Assembly: GCA_016213735.1 (NCBI GenBank)
Contig: JACQZU010000022.1
Location: 185,171-249,170, forward strand
DNA: 64,000 bases
Origin: Acidobacteriota bacterium
Lineage (GTDB): Bacteria > Acidobacteriota > Holophagae > Holophagales > Holophagaceae
Direction: 5' to 3'
Part shown: in pieces, positions 17,070 to 25,527 of the stretch
How the letters are laid out: every line of letters starts with the position of its first letter
Numbering within the stretch: position 1 is the first letter of the stretch
Notes under the pieces: model-generated
Told to the model about the DNA's origin: nothing
What the model saw: the letters and a program-made list of their open reading frames with translations, nothing else
The model's database searches: none
Translations under genes and position numbers: made by a program

Positions 17070-18542
17070 ATGATCCCCCTGCTCTCCGCCGACGAGATGC
17101 GAGCCCTGGAGGAAAGGGCGATCCGGGACTGGGGCATCCCCTCCCTGGTCCTTCAGGAACATGCGGCCGCGGGCGCCCTGGAACTCCTCCCCCGGGGTCA
17201 GAGGATCCAGGTGCTCGCCGGGCCGGGGACCAACGGGGGGGATGCCCTGGCCCTGGCCAGGCTGGCCCGCCTGCGGGGGGAGTGGGTGGAGGTCTGGACC
17301 CTGGTGCCCGAGCCTCGCTGGAAGGGGGACGCGGCGCTCCAGGCAAGCCTGTGGGAGGGCCTGGGAGGCGGCTACCGGCACGTCGAGCATCCGGCCGAGG
17401 CGCTCCGGGGATTCCGGGGCTGGGTGGTGGACGGAATTCTCGGGCTGGGATCGCGCCTCCCCCTGTCCGGGGCGGCCGAGGCCTGGGTCAGGGCCCTCCA
17501 GGATGCCCAGTCCCTGGGGGACCCGGGGTTCCGGGTGCTCTCCCTCGACCTCCCCACGGGATTGGATCCGAGTTCGGGAGACGGCCCCGGACCCGCGGTC
17601 CGGGCCGCGGTCACGGCCTGCTTCGGCCACCTCAAGCGGTGCCACGGACTGCGCCCCGCCAGGGACCTGTGCGGGGAGATTCACATCGTCCCCATTCCCC
17701 TGAACGAGGCCCCTGAGGCCCGGGTCTGGCGGATGGAGGCGCCCACGGTTGCCGATGCTCCCTGGGACGCCCACAAGCGCGAAAGGGGCCACGTGGGGAT
17801 CCGGGCGGGCACGCCCGGGATGAGCGGCGCGGCGGTGCTCGCGGCCCTGGGGGCCCTGCGCGCGGGGGCGGGCCTGGTCACGGTCCTTCCCGACCCCGCG
17901 GTGCGGGAGGAGGTGGCCTCCCAGGTCCCGGAGGCCATGGTCCGGCCCTGGGAGGGCCAGGTGCCCGAGGGAGTGGATGTACTCCTGGCGGGTCCCGGAG
18001 GGGTGACGGAACCCCCTGCGTGGAGAGGCCCCCTGGTCCTCGACGCCAGCGCCTTGCGCCCTGGGGAAGGTGCCCGCTGGCTGGCCCGGCCCGACACCGT
18101 GCTCACCCCCCACCCGGGGGAATTCGGGCGCCTCTTCGGCGAGGGAATCCTCTCCGGCCGGGGGACCGATGCGCGTCTCGCCGCCGTCGGGGCAGTGGCC
18201 TCGGGCCCGGGGGTGCTGGTCCTCAAGGGCGCCCAGAGCCTGGTGGCCGGGGGGGGGGACGAGGCCATCCTCGTGAACGGCACCGGCCACGGGGGCCTCG
18301 CCACCGGAGGCACGGGCGACTTTCTCGCAGGCATGGTGGCGGCGGCGGTGGGGCGTTGGGCCACGGCCCGGGGCCGGGGGGATGCCCGCCCAGGAAGCCT
18401 CAAGTCGGCGGTGGCGGAAGCGGTGTGGCTCCACGGCGCCGCCGCGGACCGCCTGGGCCCCGGCCCCCTCCTGGTCCGGGACCTGGGAGAGAGCCTGCAG
18501 GCCCTGCTACGGGATCCTGGCCGGAGGCCGGGCCGTGATTGA
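17070..18542 (+). CDS. nnr: Bifunctional NAD(P)H-hydrate repair enzyme (epimerase + dehydratase)
   Basis: Repairs damaged NAD(P)HX. The N-terminal YjeF epimerase domain (about residues 1-215) has AGPGTNGGDALALARLA and LDLPTGLDPSSG. The C-terminal ADP/ATP-dependent dehydratase domain (about 230-490) has HPGEFGRLFG and the GTGHGGLATGGTGDFLAG nucleotide/phosphate motif. Total length of 490 is typical of the fused form. The ATG at 17070 gives the usual start MIPLLSADEMRALE. The stop overlaps the tsaE start by eight bases, the same order (nnr then tsaE) as in many bacteria including E. coli. Confidence 0.95.
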   Translation: MIPLLSADEMRALEERAIRDWGIPSLVLQEHAAAGALELLPRGQRIQVLAGPGTNGGDALALARLARLRGEWVEVWTLVPEPRWKGDAALQASLWEGLGGGYRHVEHPAEALRGFRGWVVDGILGLGSRLPLSGAAEAWVRALQDAQSLGDPGFRVLSLDLPTGLDPSSGDGPGPAVRAAVTACFGHLKRCHGLRPARDLCGEIHIVPIPLNEAPEARVWRMEAPTVADAPWDAHKRERGHVGIRAGTPGMSGAAVLAALGALRAGAGLVTVLPDPAVREEVASQVPEAMVRPWEGQVPEGVDVLLAGPGGVTEPPAWRGPLVLDASALRPGEGARWLARPDTVLTPHPGEFGRLFGEGILSGRGTDARLAAVGAVASGPGVLVLKGAQSLVAGGGDEAILVNGTGHGGLATGGTGDFLAGMVAAAVGRWATARGRGDARPGSLKSAVAEAVWLHGAAADRLGPGPLLVRDLGESLQALLRDPGRRPGRD

Positions 18543-18969
18543 ACGGTTCCTGGGGGACGAGGAACTCACGGAAGCCCTCGGGGCGGAGCTGGCCGCCCGG
18601 ACCCCGCCCGGGGGGACCTGGCTGCTGGAGGGCCCCCTGGGGGCGGGCAAGACCTGCTGGACCCGAGGGTTCGTGGCGGGGCTGGGGGGCGATCCGGAGC
18701 AGGTGGCTTCTCCCACCTTCGCCGTCCTACACCGCTACAAGACTCCCGCCGGCCGGGTCTTCCACCTGGACCTCTACCGGCTGGGCCTCGGGGGGGCCTG
18801 GGGCCTGGGCCTGGAAGAACTCAAGGAAGCGGAGGACCGCATGGTGGTGGAGTGGGGGGCCGGGGAGGGTCCCTGGAACCCGGGCTGGGTGGCCACCCTG
18901 GAGCTCACGCCCCTGGGGGAAGGTCGGCTGGCCCGATGGACATTCCCTGACCAGGGGGACGCGCCATGA
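18535..18969 (+). CDS. tsaE: tRNA threonylcarbamoyladenosine biosynthesis ATPase TsaE
   Basis: Small P-loop ATPase needed with TsaB/TsaD for t6A37 in ANN-decoding tRNAs. The 144 residues carry Walker A EGPLGAGKTCWTRG (about residues 34-46), the SPTFAVLHRY block, FHLDLYRL and the VVEWGAG motif. A GTG start at 18535 is chosen because it overlaps the previous stop (GTGATTGA) and gives the standard length; the frame is open further upstream inside nnr. rmuC follows directly. Confidence 0.92.
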   Translation: MIERFLGDEELTEALGAELAARTPPGGTWLLEGPLGAGKTCWTRGFVAGLGGDPEQVASPTFAVLHRYKTPAGRVFHLDLYRLGLGGAWGLGLEELKEAEDRMVVEWGAGEGPWNPGWVATLELTPLGEGRLARWTFPDQGDAP

Positions 18970-18976
18970 TGGGACC

Positions 18977-20275
18977 ATGGCGCCGGAATTGATCCTTCCC
19001 CTCCTCGCCCTCCTGGCGGCCCTCGCCGCCGCCCTCGGCGCGTGGCTTCCCCGCCGGCGGACGGAAGAGGCCCTGAGAAGCGAGCTCGAGCGGCTCCGGC
19101 GCGACGTCCAGGCCGACGCCGCCGCCCAGATGGGGCCGCTGCAGCGGGGGCTCTCGGACCTTCGGGCCGAGCAGGCGGCCGGGCGGCAGGAACAGGTGCT
19201 GCGCCAATCGGAACAGCTGGACAAGGCCTTCGGGGAATTGCGGCTCTCCCTGGAACAGGCCGCCCTGGCGGCCCGCACGGAGCAGCGTGAACAGCTGCAG
19301 GGCGTCCAGCGCCTCGTGAACGACCGCCTGGACGCCATCCAGCGGGGCAACGAAGAAAAACTGGAAGCCATGCGCCGCACCGTGGACGAGAAGCTCCACG
19401 ACACCCTGGAGAAACGCCTGGGGGAGAGCTTCAAGCTCGTGTCCGAGCGGCTGGAGCAGGTGCAGCGCGGCCTGGGCGAGATGCAGAACCTGGCCCAGGA
19501 CGTGGGGGGTCTCAAACGGGCCCTCACCAACGTGAAGACCCGCGGCGTCCTGGGAGAAGCCCAGCTCGGATCCATCCTCGAGCAGTTCCTCGCCCCGGGT
19601 CAGTACGAGCGGAACGTGCGGATCCGACCCCGCAGCAACGAGATGGTGGAGTTCGCCGTGCGCTTCCCGGGGCCCGAGGAGGGAGCGCCCATGTGGCTGC
19701 CTGTGGACGCCAAATTCCCCACCGAGGACTACCAGAGGCTCATGGAGGGCTACGACGCGGCGGACGCCTCCGGGGTGGAGGCGGCGGGCAAGGCCCTGGA
19801 GGCCCGGATCCTCACCCAGGCTCGGGAGATCCGGGACAAGTACATCGCGCCGCCCTACAGCACTGACTTCGCGCTCCTCTTCCTCCCCTTCGAGGGGCTC
19901 TACGCCGAGGCCCTCCGGCGCCCCGGCCTTCTGGAAAAGGTGCAGCGGGAGTGCCGGGTGACCTTCGTGGGTCCCACCACCCTGATGGCTGTCCTCAACA
20001 GCCTCCAGGTGGGCTTCCGCACCCTGGCCATCTCCAGGCAGACCGCAGAGGTCTGGAAGCTCCTCAGCCAGGTGAAGACGGAGTTCGCCCGGTTCGGGGA
20101 TTCGCTCTCCGCGGCCCAGAAGAAGATCGAGGAGGCCGGCGGCAAGCTGGGGGATGTGGCCCGGCGCAAGGAACTCATGGAACGCCGCCTCTCCAGTGTG
20201 GAGACCCTGCCCGAGGCGGCGCCGATCCCCGAATTGGCCGGCGGCCTCCCGGGTCCCGGTTCGGAATTTTCCTGA
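18977..20275 (+). CDS. rmuC: DNA recombination protein RmuC
   Basis: RmuC limits DNA inversions/rearrangements and is related to PD-(D/E)XK nucleases. The 432-residue protein has an N-terminal membrane anchor (about 4-24), a long charged coiled coil (about 30-170; many Glu, Arg and Gln heptads), then the conserved nuclease-like domain with NVKTRGVLGEAQLGSILEQ, PVDAKFPTEDYQRL, and FLPFEGLYAEALR. The ATG at 18977 follows the tsaE stop by seven bases, so it is part of the nnr-tsaE-rmuC operon. Confidence 0.93.
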   Translation: MAPELILPLLALLAALAAALGAWLPRRRTEEALRSELERLRRDVQADAAAQMGPLQRGLSDLRAEQAAGRQEQVLRQSEQLDKAFGELRLSLEQAALAARTEQREQLQGVQRLVNDRLDAIQRGNEEKLEAMRRTVDEKLHDTLEKRLGESFKLVSERLEQVQRGLGEMQNLAQDVGGLKRALTNVKTRGVLGEAQLGSILEQFLAPGQYERNVRIRPRSNEMVEFAVRFPGPEEGAPMWLPVDAKFPTEDYQRLMEGYDAADASGVEAAGKALEARILTQAREIRDKYIAPPYSTDFALLFLPFEGLYAEALRRPGLLEKVQRECRVTFVGPTTLMAVLNSLQVGFRTLAISRQTAEVWKLLSQVKTEFARFGDSLSAAQKKIEEAGGKLGDVARRKELMERRLSSVETLPEAAPIPELAGGLPGPGSEFS

Positions 20276-20313
20276 AAATCGCTTAGGATCAGGGGCAGGA
20301 AGCGGGACCATCC

Positions 20314-20820
20314 ATGCCTCATGGTCGGCACGTCCACGGGCCCGGCGAAGTGATCGCCGTGGACCGGAACTACGTCCCCATGCAGGAGATCAGCCGCCGG
20401 AAGGCCATCTGCAGCGTGGTGGCGGGCCGGGCCTGGATCCTGGACGCGGCCACCTTCGACCGGCATGCGGACCTCGCCACCGCCTTCCGCCTCATCGTCT
20501 TCCCCCACGCCCAGGCCTGCGCGGAGAGCAAGCTGCTCACGGGCCGCCTGGAGCGTCGGGTCCTCAAGCGGGACCACTTCCTCTGCATGTACGAGGGCTG
20601 CGGCAGCCGGGCCACCACGGTGGACCACGTGGTGCCGCTCTGCCAGGGGGGCCAGACGAGCTGGCAGAACCTGGTGGCCTGCTGCCTTCCCTGCAACCAG
20701 CGGAAGGGGGGGCGCACCCCCGACGAGGCGGGCATGAAGCTCAAGCGCGTCCCCAAGGGGCCCCGGGCGCACCTGTTCGAGCGCTTCGAACAGATCATCC
20801 GCGACGCCACGGCCGCCTGA
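20314..20820 (+). CDS. HNH endonuclease domain protein
   Basis: A 168-residue protein with a C-terminal HNH/zinc fold: a CxxxxC pair (CMYEGC), DHVVPLCQGG, then an N-x-x-x-x-C-x-x-C-N-x-x-K pattern (NLVACCLPCNQRKGG). The N-terminal 70 residues (DRNYVPMQEISRRKAICSVVAGRAWILD) are like those of many chromosomally encoded HNH proteins of unknown role. No methylase or specificity subunit is nearby, so a restriction role has no support. A -10-like TAGGAT sits upstream at 20284-20289. Confidence 0.82.
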   Translation: MPHGRHVHGPGEVIAVDRNYVPMQEISRRKAICSVVAGRAWILDAATFDRHADLATAFRLIVFPHAQACAESKLLTGRLERRVLKRDHFLCMYEGCGSRATTVDHVVPLCQGGQTSWQNLVACCLPCNQRKGGRTPDEAGMKLKRVPKGPRAHLFERFEQIIRDATAA

Positions 20821-21032
20821 CATCCTCGTCCGGCCCGAGACGGCGGCCCCGACCCGGCCTGCCGCTCCAGGGGCCCGGGGTTCGACGCGGCTGAATCCCA
20901 TTGGGTGGATTGGTGACGGCAACGTGCGAAAAAAAGGATCTATTGAATCCGATTCGAAACAGCGATTATTGCAAAAAAACCTTTCCTCTTTCAGGAGTGG
21001 TGCCTTAAATTGGAGGGCCCGAGGGAGGAAAC

Positions 21033-22505
21033 ATGGCGGAAATTGAAATCAACAGTCAGAACGGCAAGGATTTTTCAGGTGATGTGCTTGTCGTTCCCGT
21101 GTTCTCCGGACGGGAACGCCATCGCCTTCCCCTGGCCATCTCCAAGGTCGCGCGCCAGGTGATGGACGAGGGGGACTTCAAGGCCGAACTCAATGAAATG
21201 GTGCCGCTCCACCACCCCAACGGCGTGAAAGACAGCCGGTGGATGTTGCTGGTGGGCCTCGGCGAAGAGGAACAGGTTTCCCTCAACAAGATCCGCAAGG
21301 CCGTGGGAACCGCGGCCCGCTTCTGTCTGAAGAAGAAATGGCTGGAGGCGGGGGTGGTGGCCCCTTCGACGTCCGTCCTGAACCACGACCTGGTCCAGGA
21401 GTCCGTGCTGGAAGGCATGCTCCTGGCCGACTACGATTTCTCGGCCTACAAGGGAGAGAAGAAGGATCCCCGGCACTTCAAGCGCCTGGAGATCTTCACC
21501 AACGGGGAGGACACCCGGAAGGCCCGCCGGCGCCAGCCCATGGTCGAGGCGGCGGTGAAGGCCTGCCACCGGGTCAGGGACATGGCCAACACCCCTCCTG
21601 GCGACCTCTACCCGGAATCCTTCGTCGAGGCGGCCCAGAAGCTCGCCAAGCAGCACAAGCTGGGCCTCGAGGTCCTGGACGTCCCGGCCCTTGAGAAGGG
21701 TGGCTTCCGGTGCGTCCTGGGCGTGGGGCAGGGCAGCGCGCGGCCGCCGCGGGTGGTGAAGCTGGAGTACAAACCGAAGGAGAAGCCCAGGAAGCACGTG
21801 GTCCTGGTGGGGAAGGGCGTCTGCTTCGACAGCGGCGGCCTCTCCCTGAAGGATGCCTCGGGCATGGAGAACATGAAGGACGACATGACCGGGGCCGCCA
21901 TCGTCCTCGCAACGCTGGCCGCCTGTGCGGAAACGGAATGCCCGGTGCAGGTGACGGGACTGCTCGGCCTGGTTGAGAACATGCCCTCCGGATCCAGTTA
22001 CAAGCCCGGGGACGTGCTCCGAAGCCGGGGCGGCAAGACCATCGAAGTGCTCAACACCGACGCCGAGGGCCGACTGGTACTGGCGGACCTTCTCCACTGG
22101 GCCGGGGAGATCAATCCGGACCACATCGTGGACCTGGCCACCCTGACCGGGGCTGCCCTGATCGCGCTGGGGGACTCCGTCAACGCCGTCATGGGCACGG
22201 ACGATAAGCTGGTGGCGCGCCTTCTGGACGCCGGGAACGCCACCGGGGAGCACCTGTGGCAGCTGCCCTTGGTGGAGGAGTACCGGGAGGCCCTCAAGAG
22301 CCCGGTGGCTGACGTCAAGAACATCTCGGGGACCCGCTGGGGGGGGAGCATTTCCGCTGGCCTCTTCCTCAGCGAGTTCGTCCAGCACCCTTCCTGGGCC
22401 CACGTGGACCTTTCGGGTTGCTTCAGCACCAAGGAGCGGGACTACCGGCCCCAGGGGGCCACGGGGGAGGGTCCCCGGTTCCTCCTCGAGTGGCTCCACG
22501 GCTGA
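21033..22505 (+). CDS. pepA: Leucyl aminopeptidase PepA (M17)
   Basis: Cytoplasmic, two-metal aminopeptidase of 490 residues. The N-terminal macro-like domain occupies about 1-165. The catalytic domain carries VGKGVCFDSGGLSLK (metal/catalytic Lys about 261, Asp), the downstream DDMTGAA block and the family signature NTDAEGRL (about residue 341). The start ATG has GAGGGAGGAAAC upstream. The 212-base gap upstream is unusually A/T-rich (20930-21010) and probably holds the promoter; TTGAAT-N16-ATTATT at 20943-20970 is a weak candidate. It ends in a strong terminator. Confidence 0.95.
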   Translation: MAEIEINSQNGKDFSGDVLVVPVFSGRERHRLPLAISKVARQVMDEGDFKAELNEMVPLHHPNGVKDSRWMLLVGLGEEEQVSLNKIRKAVGTAARFCLKKKWLEAGVVAPSTSVLNHDLVQESVLEGMLLADYDFSAYKGEKKDPRHFKRLEIFTNGEDTRKARRRQPMVEAAVKACHRVRDMANTPPGDLYPESFVEAAQKLAKQHKLGLEVLDVPALEKGGFRCVLGVGQGSARPPRVVKLEYKPKEKPRKHVVLVGKGVCFDSGGLSLKDASGMENMKDDMTGAAIVLATLAACAETECPVQVTGLLGLVENMPSGSSYKPGDVLRSRGGKTIEVLNTDAEGRLVLADLLHWAGEINPDHIVDLATLTGAALIALGDSVNAVMGTDDKLVARLLDAGNATGEHLWQLPLVEEYREALKSPVADVKNISGTRWGGSISAGLFLSEFVQHPSWAHVDLSGCFSTKERDYRPQGATGEGPRFLLEWLHG

Positions 22506-22525
22506 GTTGGCAGCCTCGCGTCAGG

Positions 22526-22551
22526 AAAGAGGGCTCCGGCCCTCTTTTTTT
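22526..22551 (+). terminator. Intrinsic terminator after pepA
   Basis: AAAGAGGGC-TCCG-GCCCTCTTT is a 9-base perfect stem with a run of T residues, 21 bases after the pepA stop. Confidence 0.92.
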
Positions 22552-22571
22552 GCAGTCACAGCGCTTGCCTC

Positions 22572-22601
22572 TTGACCAGGGATCCCGATCGAGGATGCTA
22601 T
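22572..22601 (+). promoter_or_regulatory. Candidate sigma-70 promoter of HU/IHF-like gene
   Basis: TTGACC (22572-22577), an 18-base spacer and TGCTAT (22596-22601) lie 26 bases upstream of the start codon, just after the pepA terminator. The -35 is good and the -10 is moderate. Confidence 0.4.
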
Positions 22602-22626
22602 TGGATACGCCACATCCGGAGCCGCC

Positions 22627-22926
22627 ATGGAAGCCATGGAAACCCTCACCAAGGCCGACCTGTCCAAGCACTTGCAGGACCGCCTGGAGGTCGGGAAGAA
22701 GGAAGCCGATCTGTTGGTGAACGTCTTCCTCGACAGCATCATCCACGCCCTCCGGAAGGGCGACGGGGTGGAGCTTCGCGGGTTCGGCAGTTTCCGGCTG
22801 CGGGACAGGAAGTCCCGCCTCGGCCGCAATCCCCGCAGCGGCGAGAACATCGCCGTTCCCGCCAAGCGGGTGGTCTACTTCAAGCTCGGAAAGGAACTCC
22901 GGAGCAAGCTCATCGACGAGAAGTGA
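22627..22926 (+). CDS. HU/IHF family nucleoid DNA-binding protein
   Basis: DNA-bending protein of 99 residues. It shows the family pattern: TLTKADLSKHL at the N terminus, the RGFGSFRLRDRKSRLGRNP beta-arm region, and an IAVPAKRVVYFKLGKELR C terminus. The GENIAVPAKRVVYFKLGK end is nearer IHF-beta/HimD-like proteins than classical HU. A second ATG (22636) is possible. It has its own promoter-like sequence and is followed by the CsgG-like gene. Confidence 0.93.
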   Translation: MEAMETLTKADLSKHLQDRLEVGKKEADLLVNVFLDSIIHALRKGDGVELRGFGSFRLRDRKSRLGRNPRSGENIAVPAKRVVYFKLGKELRSKLIDEK

Positions 22927-22964
22927 GCCCGCCCCGGGACCCAACCTCTGAAAAGGAGCGCCCC

Positions 22965-23678
22965 ATGAAGATGAAGCACGTCCTCCTCGCCCTGGCCGTC
23001 CTCGCCGGCCTGGCGACCCCCGCCAGCGCCCAGACCGAGAAGAGCAAGCGGCCCCGGGTCGCCGTGCTCGAGTTCAAGGCCCCCAAGGAAGCCTGGAGCG
23101 GGTGGGGCTGGTACTGGAACCACGACAGCCAGGCCCGCATGTCCAGCGTCCTGCAGGACCTCTTCGTCACCGAATTGAGCGAGGCTGGCTCGGGCAAGAT
23201 CCGGCTCATCGAGCGGGAGCGGCTCCAGGAGATCCGCCAGGAGCAGGCCTTCGGGCAGAGCGGCGAGGTGGACACCGCCTCCGCCGTCAAGCTCGGGAAG
23301 CTGCTCGGCGTGAAGTACATGATCACCGGCAAGATCACCCGCTTCGCCTACGACAAGAAGGGCTTCAGCACCGGCTGGGGCGCGGGGGTGCTGGTGGGCA
23401 AGCTGACCAAGGATCCCCTGGCCGGGGCGGTGGCGGGCAGCGTGGACATCAAGAAGGCCAACTTCGACGGCAGGCTCGACGCCCGCGTCATTGACGTCGA
23501 GACCGGGGAGATCGTGGGCACCGCCTGGGCCGAGCACAAGGAAGGCAACGTGGGCGTGAAGGTCGCGGGGACCGGCAACGAGTTCCAGTACGACCAGTCG
23601 CTCGTGAACAAGGTCTTCGAACCCTGCGTGAAGGAGATGACGCCCAAGCTCGTGCAGAAGATCATGCAGGACCAGTAG
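22965..23678 (+). CDS. CsgG-family protein without lipobox
   Basis: Secreted protein of 237 residues. A signal peptide (1 to about 23, ending ASAQ) is followed by the CsgG-type fold: RVAVLEFKAP, DLFVTELSEA, a KIRLIERERLQEI block, LGKLLGVKYMITGKITRF and a final DGRLDARVIDVETGEIVGTAWAE region. CsgG of curli is a lipoprotein pore, but this signal peptide has no cleavage-site Cys and no csgA/B/E/F gene is near, so it is probably one of the many CsgG-like periplasmic/outer-membrane proteins of unknown role. The Shine-Dalgarno AAAAGGAG is seven bases before the ATG, which fixes the start. Confidence 0.83.
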   Translation: MKMKHVLLALAVLAGLATPASAQTEKSKRPRVAVLEFKAPKEAWSGWGWYWNHDSQARMSSVLQDLFVTELSEAGSGKIRLIERERLQEIRQEQAFGQSGEVDTASAVKLGKLLGVKYMITGKITRFAYDKKGFSTGWGAGVLVGKLTKDPLAGAVAGSVDIKKANFDGRLDARVIDVETGEIVGTAWAEHKEGNVGVKVAGTGNEFQYDQSLVNKVFEPCVKEMTPKLVQKIMQDQ

Positions 23679-23703
23679 GCCTGAACCGGAATCCCGGAAA
23701 CCT

Positions 23704-23727
23704 CGCGGCGGGCCTGGGCCCGCCGCG
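23704..23727. terminator. Hairpin between convergent genes
   Basis: CGCGGCGGGC-CTGG-GCCCGCCGCG is a 10-base perfect stem in the 51-base gap between the CsgG-like gene and the oppositely oriented hydrolase gene. There is no T run in either direction. Confidence 0.45.
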
Positions 23728-23729
23728 AT

Positions 23730-24692
23730 TCATGTCCCGGGGCCGGCCCAGGCGGCGGCGGCCTCCCGGATCGCGGCGGCGTAGCCCTCTCCCAGGACCG
23801 GGGCGCAGTTGAGGTGCCAGGTGGGCACCTCCACCGGGCGGATCCGGCGGAAACGGGAGGCGAGGATCCGCTGCCCGGCCGCCGGGGCCAGCCGGTCCTC
23901 GGTGGCGATGAAACAGAGGGCAGGGGTGGCGAGGGGCCCTTCCACCCTGCGGATCAGATCGGTCTCCGCGGGATCGTAGGCCCCCATCCGGCCAGCCCAT
24001 TCCGCGGCCCAGGATCCGATGAAGGGGGCGGCCAGGTGCCAGGCCCGGTCCCGGGGCCCCCGCACCAGGCGCTCGGCGAAGTCCCGGCTCGAGAGGGGCG
24101 CTCCCTCCCAGATGAAACCTCCCAGGGGACCCCCGCCTTCGGCCTCCAGGGATTGGAGGGCCAGGAGGCCCACGGAGGCGCCCAGGCTTCGCCCCATTAG
24201 GAGGATCCTGCGCCGGGGCAGACCCCTGGACTCCAGGTGGTGGACCACCCGCACCACCTCCTCGCATTCCCGGGCCCCGAAAGTCACCGGGGGGGCGGGG
24301 GCGCCGGTCCGGAGGGCATCGTCCCGCCGGCGGTAGGTGAAGATGGCCGCATCCCATTCCGGGAACCAGCGGAGCGCAGGGCTGGTTCCCCATCGGTCGT
24401 CCCCGAATCCGTGCAGCAGGAGCACCAGACCCCGGGCCGGGGAACTCCGGCGGAGGGTCCAGAGCTGGAGCCCCCCGGCCTCCTCGGCTTCCCATCGGCC
24501 TCCGGGGTCTCCCTCCCCGCCCCGGGCGAGGTCCGCGTAGGTACCTTCCACGCGGGCCAGGGGCTGGGGGCGGTAGAAAGGGGGGTCCACCAGCTCCCGG
24601 GCCACCGCCCGGGCCTTCCAGGTCAGAAAGCCCCCCGTCCCCAGAACCCCAAGGGTCCCCAGGGCCAGGAGGCTTCGGCCCAGGGGCCTCAC
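23730..24692 (-). CDS. Alpha/beta-hydrolase with N-terminal membrane anchor
   Basis: A 320-residue serine hydrolase of unknown substrate. One hydrophobic segment (about 7-27) anchors it. The oxyanion-hole HGFGDDRWG motif and the nucleophile elbow GRSLGAS are clear; the acid is likely in ATEDRLAP and the base His near the C terminus in TWHLNC. The fold resembles YqiA/FrsA-type and 'bem46-like' hydrolases. The GTG start overlaps the ferredoxin stop (GTGA) and gives the anchor directly at the N terminus; a longer in-frame reading would run back through the ferredoxin gene. Last gene of the lipoprotein-ferredoxin-hydrolase operon. Confidence 0.82.
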   Translation of the reverse strand: MRPLGRSLLALGTLGVLGTGGFLTWKARAVARELVDPPFYRPQPLARVEGTYADLARGGEGDPGGRWEAEEAGGLQLWTLRRSSPARGLVLLLHGFGDDRWGTSPALRWFPEWDAAIFTYRRRDDALRTGAPAPPVTFGARECEEVVRVVHHLESRGLPRRRILLMGRSLGASVGLLALQSLEAEGGGPLGGFIWEGAPLSSRDFAERLVRGPRDRAWHLAAPFIGSWAAEWAGRMGAYDPAETDLIRRVEGPLATPALCFIATEDRLAPAAGQRILASRFRRIRPVEVPTWHLNCAPVLGEGYAAAIREAAAAWAGPGT

Positions 24693-24982
24693 CAGTACCC
24701 CGCGCGCACCAGGATTCGAGCGTCCTCGTCGCGGATCCGGACCCTGCAGGCGAGCCGCCAGCCCTCCGGATGTCCGTTCCGGCTGAGCACCTCCCACTCC
24801 CTCCGGGACCTGCGGGAGAGGGCCTCCGCCCCCTCAAGGATTTCCAGGGCGCATCGTCCGCAGGCTCCCCGGCCCGCACAACTCGAGGCCACGGGCAATC
24901 CCGCCTGCAGGCACCGGGCCATCAAGGTTCCCCGGTCGACCAGGGGCAGCTCACCCCTCCGGGTCCGAGCGGCCGGAGCCAC
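24689..24982 (-). CDS. Plant-type 2Fe-2S ferredoxin domain protein
   Basis: Electron carrier of 97 residues. The cluster ligands are seen as Cys-x5-Cys-x2-Cys (CAGRGACGRC) with the fourth Cys in RLACRV. The rest fits the beta-grasp fold of adrenodoxin/plant-type ferredoxins (LEILEGAEALS). A GTG start three bases after the lipoprotein stop, and a four-base overlap with the hydrolase downstream, show tight coupling. Its redox partner is not in the neighbourhood. Confidence 0.85.
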   Translation of the reverse strand: MAPAARTRRGELPLVDRGTLMARCLQAGLPVASSCAGRGACGRCALEILEGAEALSRRSRREWEVLSRNGHPEGWRLACRVRIRDEDARILVRAGYW

Positions 24983-24985
24983 GTC

Positions 24986-25408
24986 CTAGGGCTCCAGCAC
25001 GGCGGTGACCCCGGGAATCCCCTCGGCGGGAGGCAAGGGCTCGGCCGTTCCGTAGAGCACCGCCTTGAAGGTCTGACTGAAGCTCACCAGGAAGGTTCCT
25101 TGTTCCGGGGTGACGAAGAACTCTCCCTGATCCGGCCCGAAGGCCAGGGTGAAACTGGAAAGGAAGTAGCGATGTTTCCCGGGGGCCAGGCCCCTGATCC
25201 AGAGGTTCTTCCCGCCCTTCCGGGAGATCTGGACGGGAACGCGGACGCCGTCCAGGGTGAGGTCGATGGGGTCCTTGACCACCTTGGTGAACTGGAGGAG
25301 GACGGTGCCGGGAGGAACGGGCTTGGGAGGCCTGAGGACGGCGGGCCTCCGGCAGGCGAGGCCCGAAGCCGCCAGGAGTCCGATTGCCAGGATGGCGGCC
25401 TTTCCCAT
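24986..25408 (-). CDS. Unknown lipoprotein
   Basis: A 140-residue exported protein. The signal peptide ends in a lipobox (ASGLAC, Cys about 19), followed by a proline-rich linker (RRPAVLRPPKPVPPGT). The mature part is a beta-rich domain with LTLDGVRVPV and GLAPGKHRYFL, reminiscent of PEGA-type surface domains, but I would not assign it. First gene of a three-gene operon with a ferredoxin and an anchored hydrolase. Confidence 0.75.
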   Translation of the reverse strand: MGKAAILAIGLLAASGLACRRPAVLRPPKPVPPGTVLLQFTKVVKDPIDLTLDGVRVPVQISRKGGKNLWIRGLAPGKHRYFLSSFTLAFGPDQGEFFVTPEQGTFLVSFSQTFKAVLYGTAEPLPPAEGIPGVTAVLEP

Positions 25409-25527
25409 GAATCCTCCCCCATCTTCGAGCCTATCGGTTTTCCGCTGCCGGGACCACCCGACAGGAATGGCCCGGAGGGGCGCCGGGTTCCGCGTCCAGG
25501 GTATGCTGGTGCCTTTCCGGAGATCCC

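Noticed and set aside
13719-18434. Very long open frame (1571 codons) on the minus strand opposite the giant kinase and nnr genes
   Set aside because: It runs antisense to two genes with clear motifs, its translation is rich in Gly, Pro, Arg and His without recognisable domains, and such antisense frames are normal in high-G+C coding DNA.
20314-20820. HNH protein as part of a restriction or defence system
   Set aside because: No methylase, specificity subunit or other defence gene is nearby; its neighbours are rmuC and pepA.
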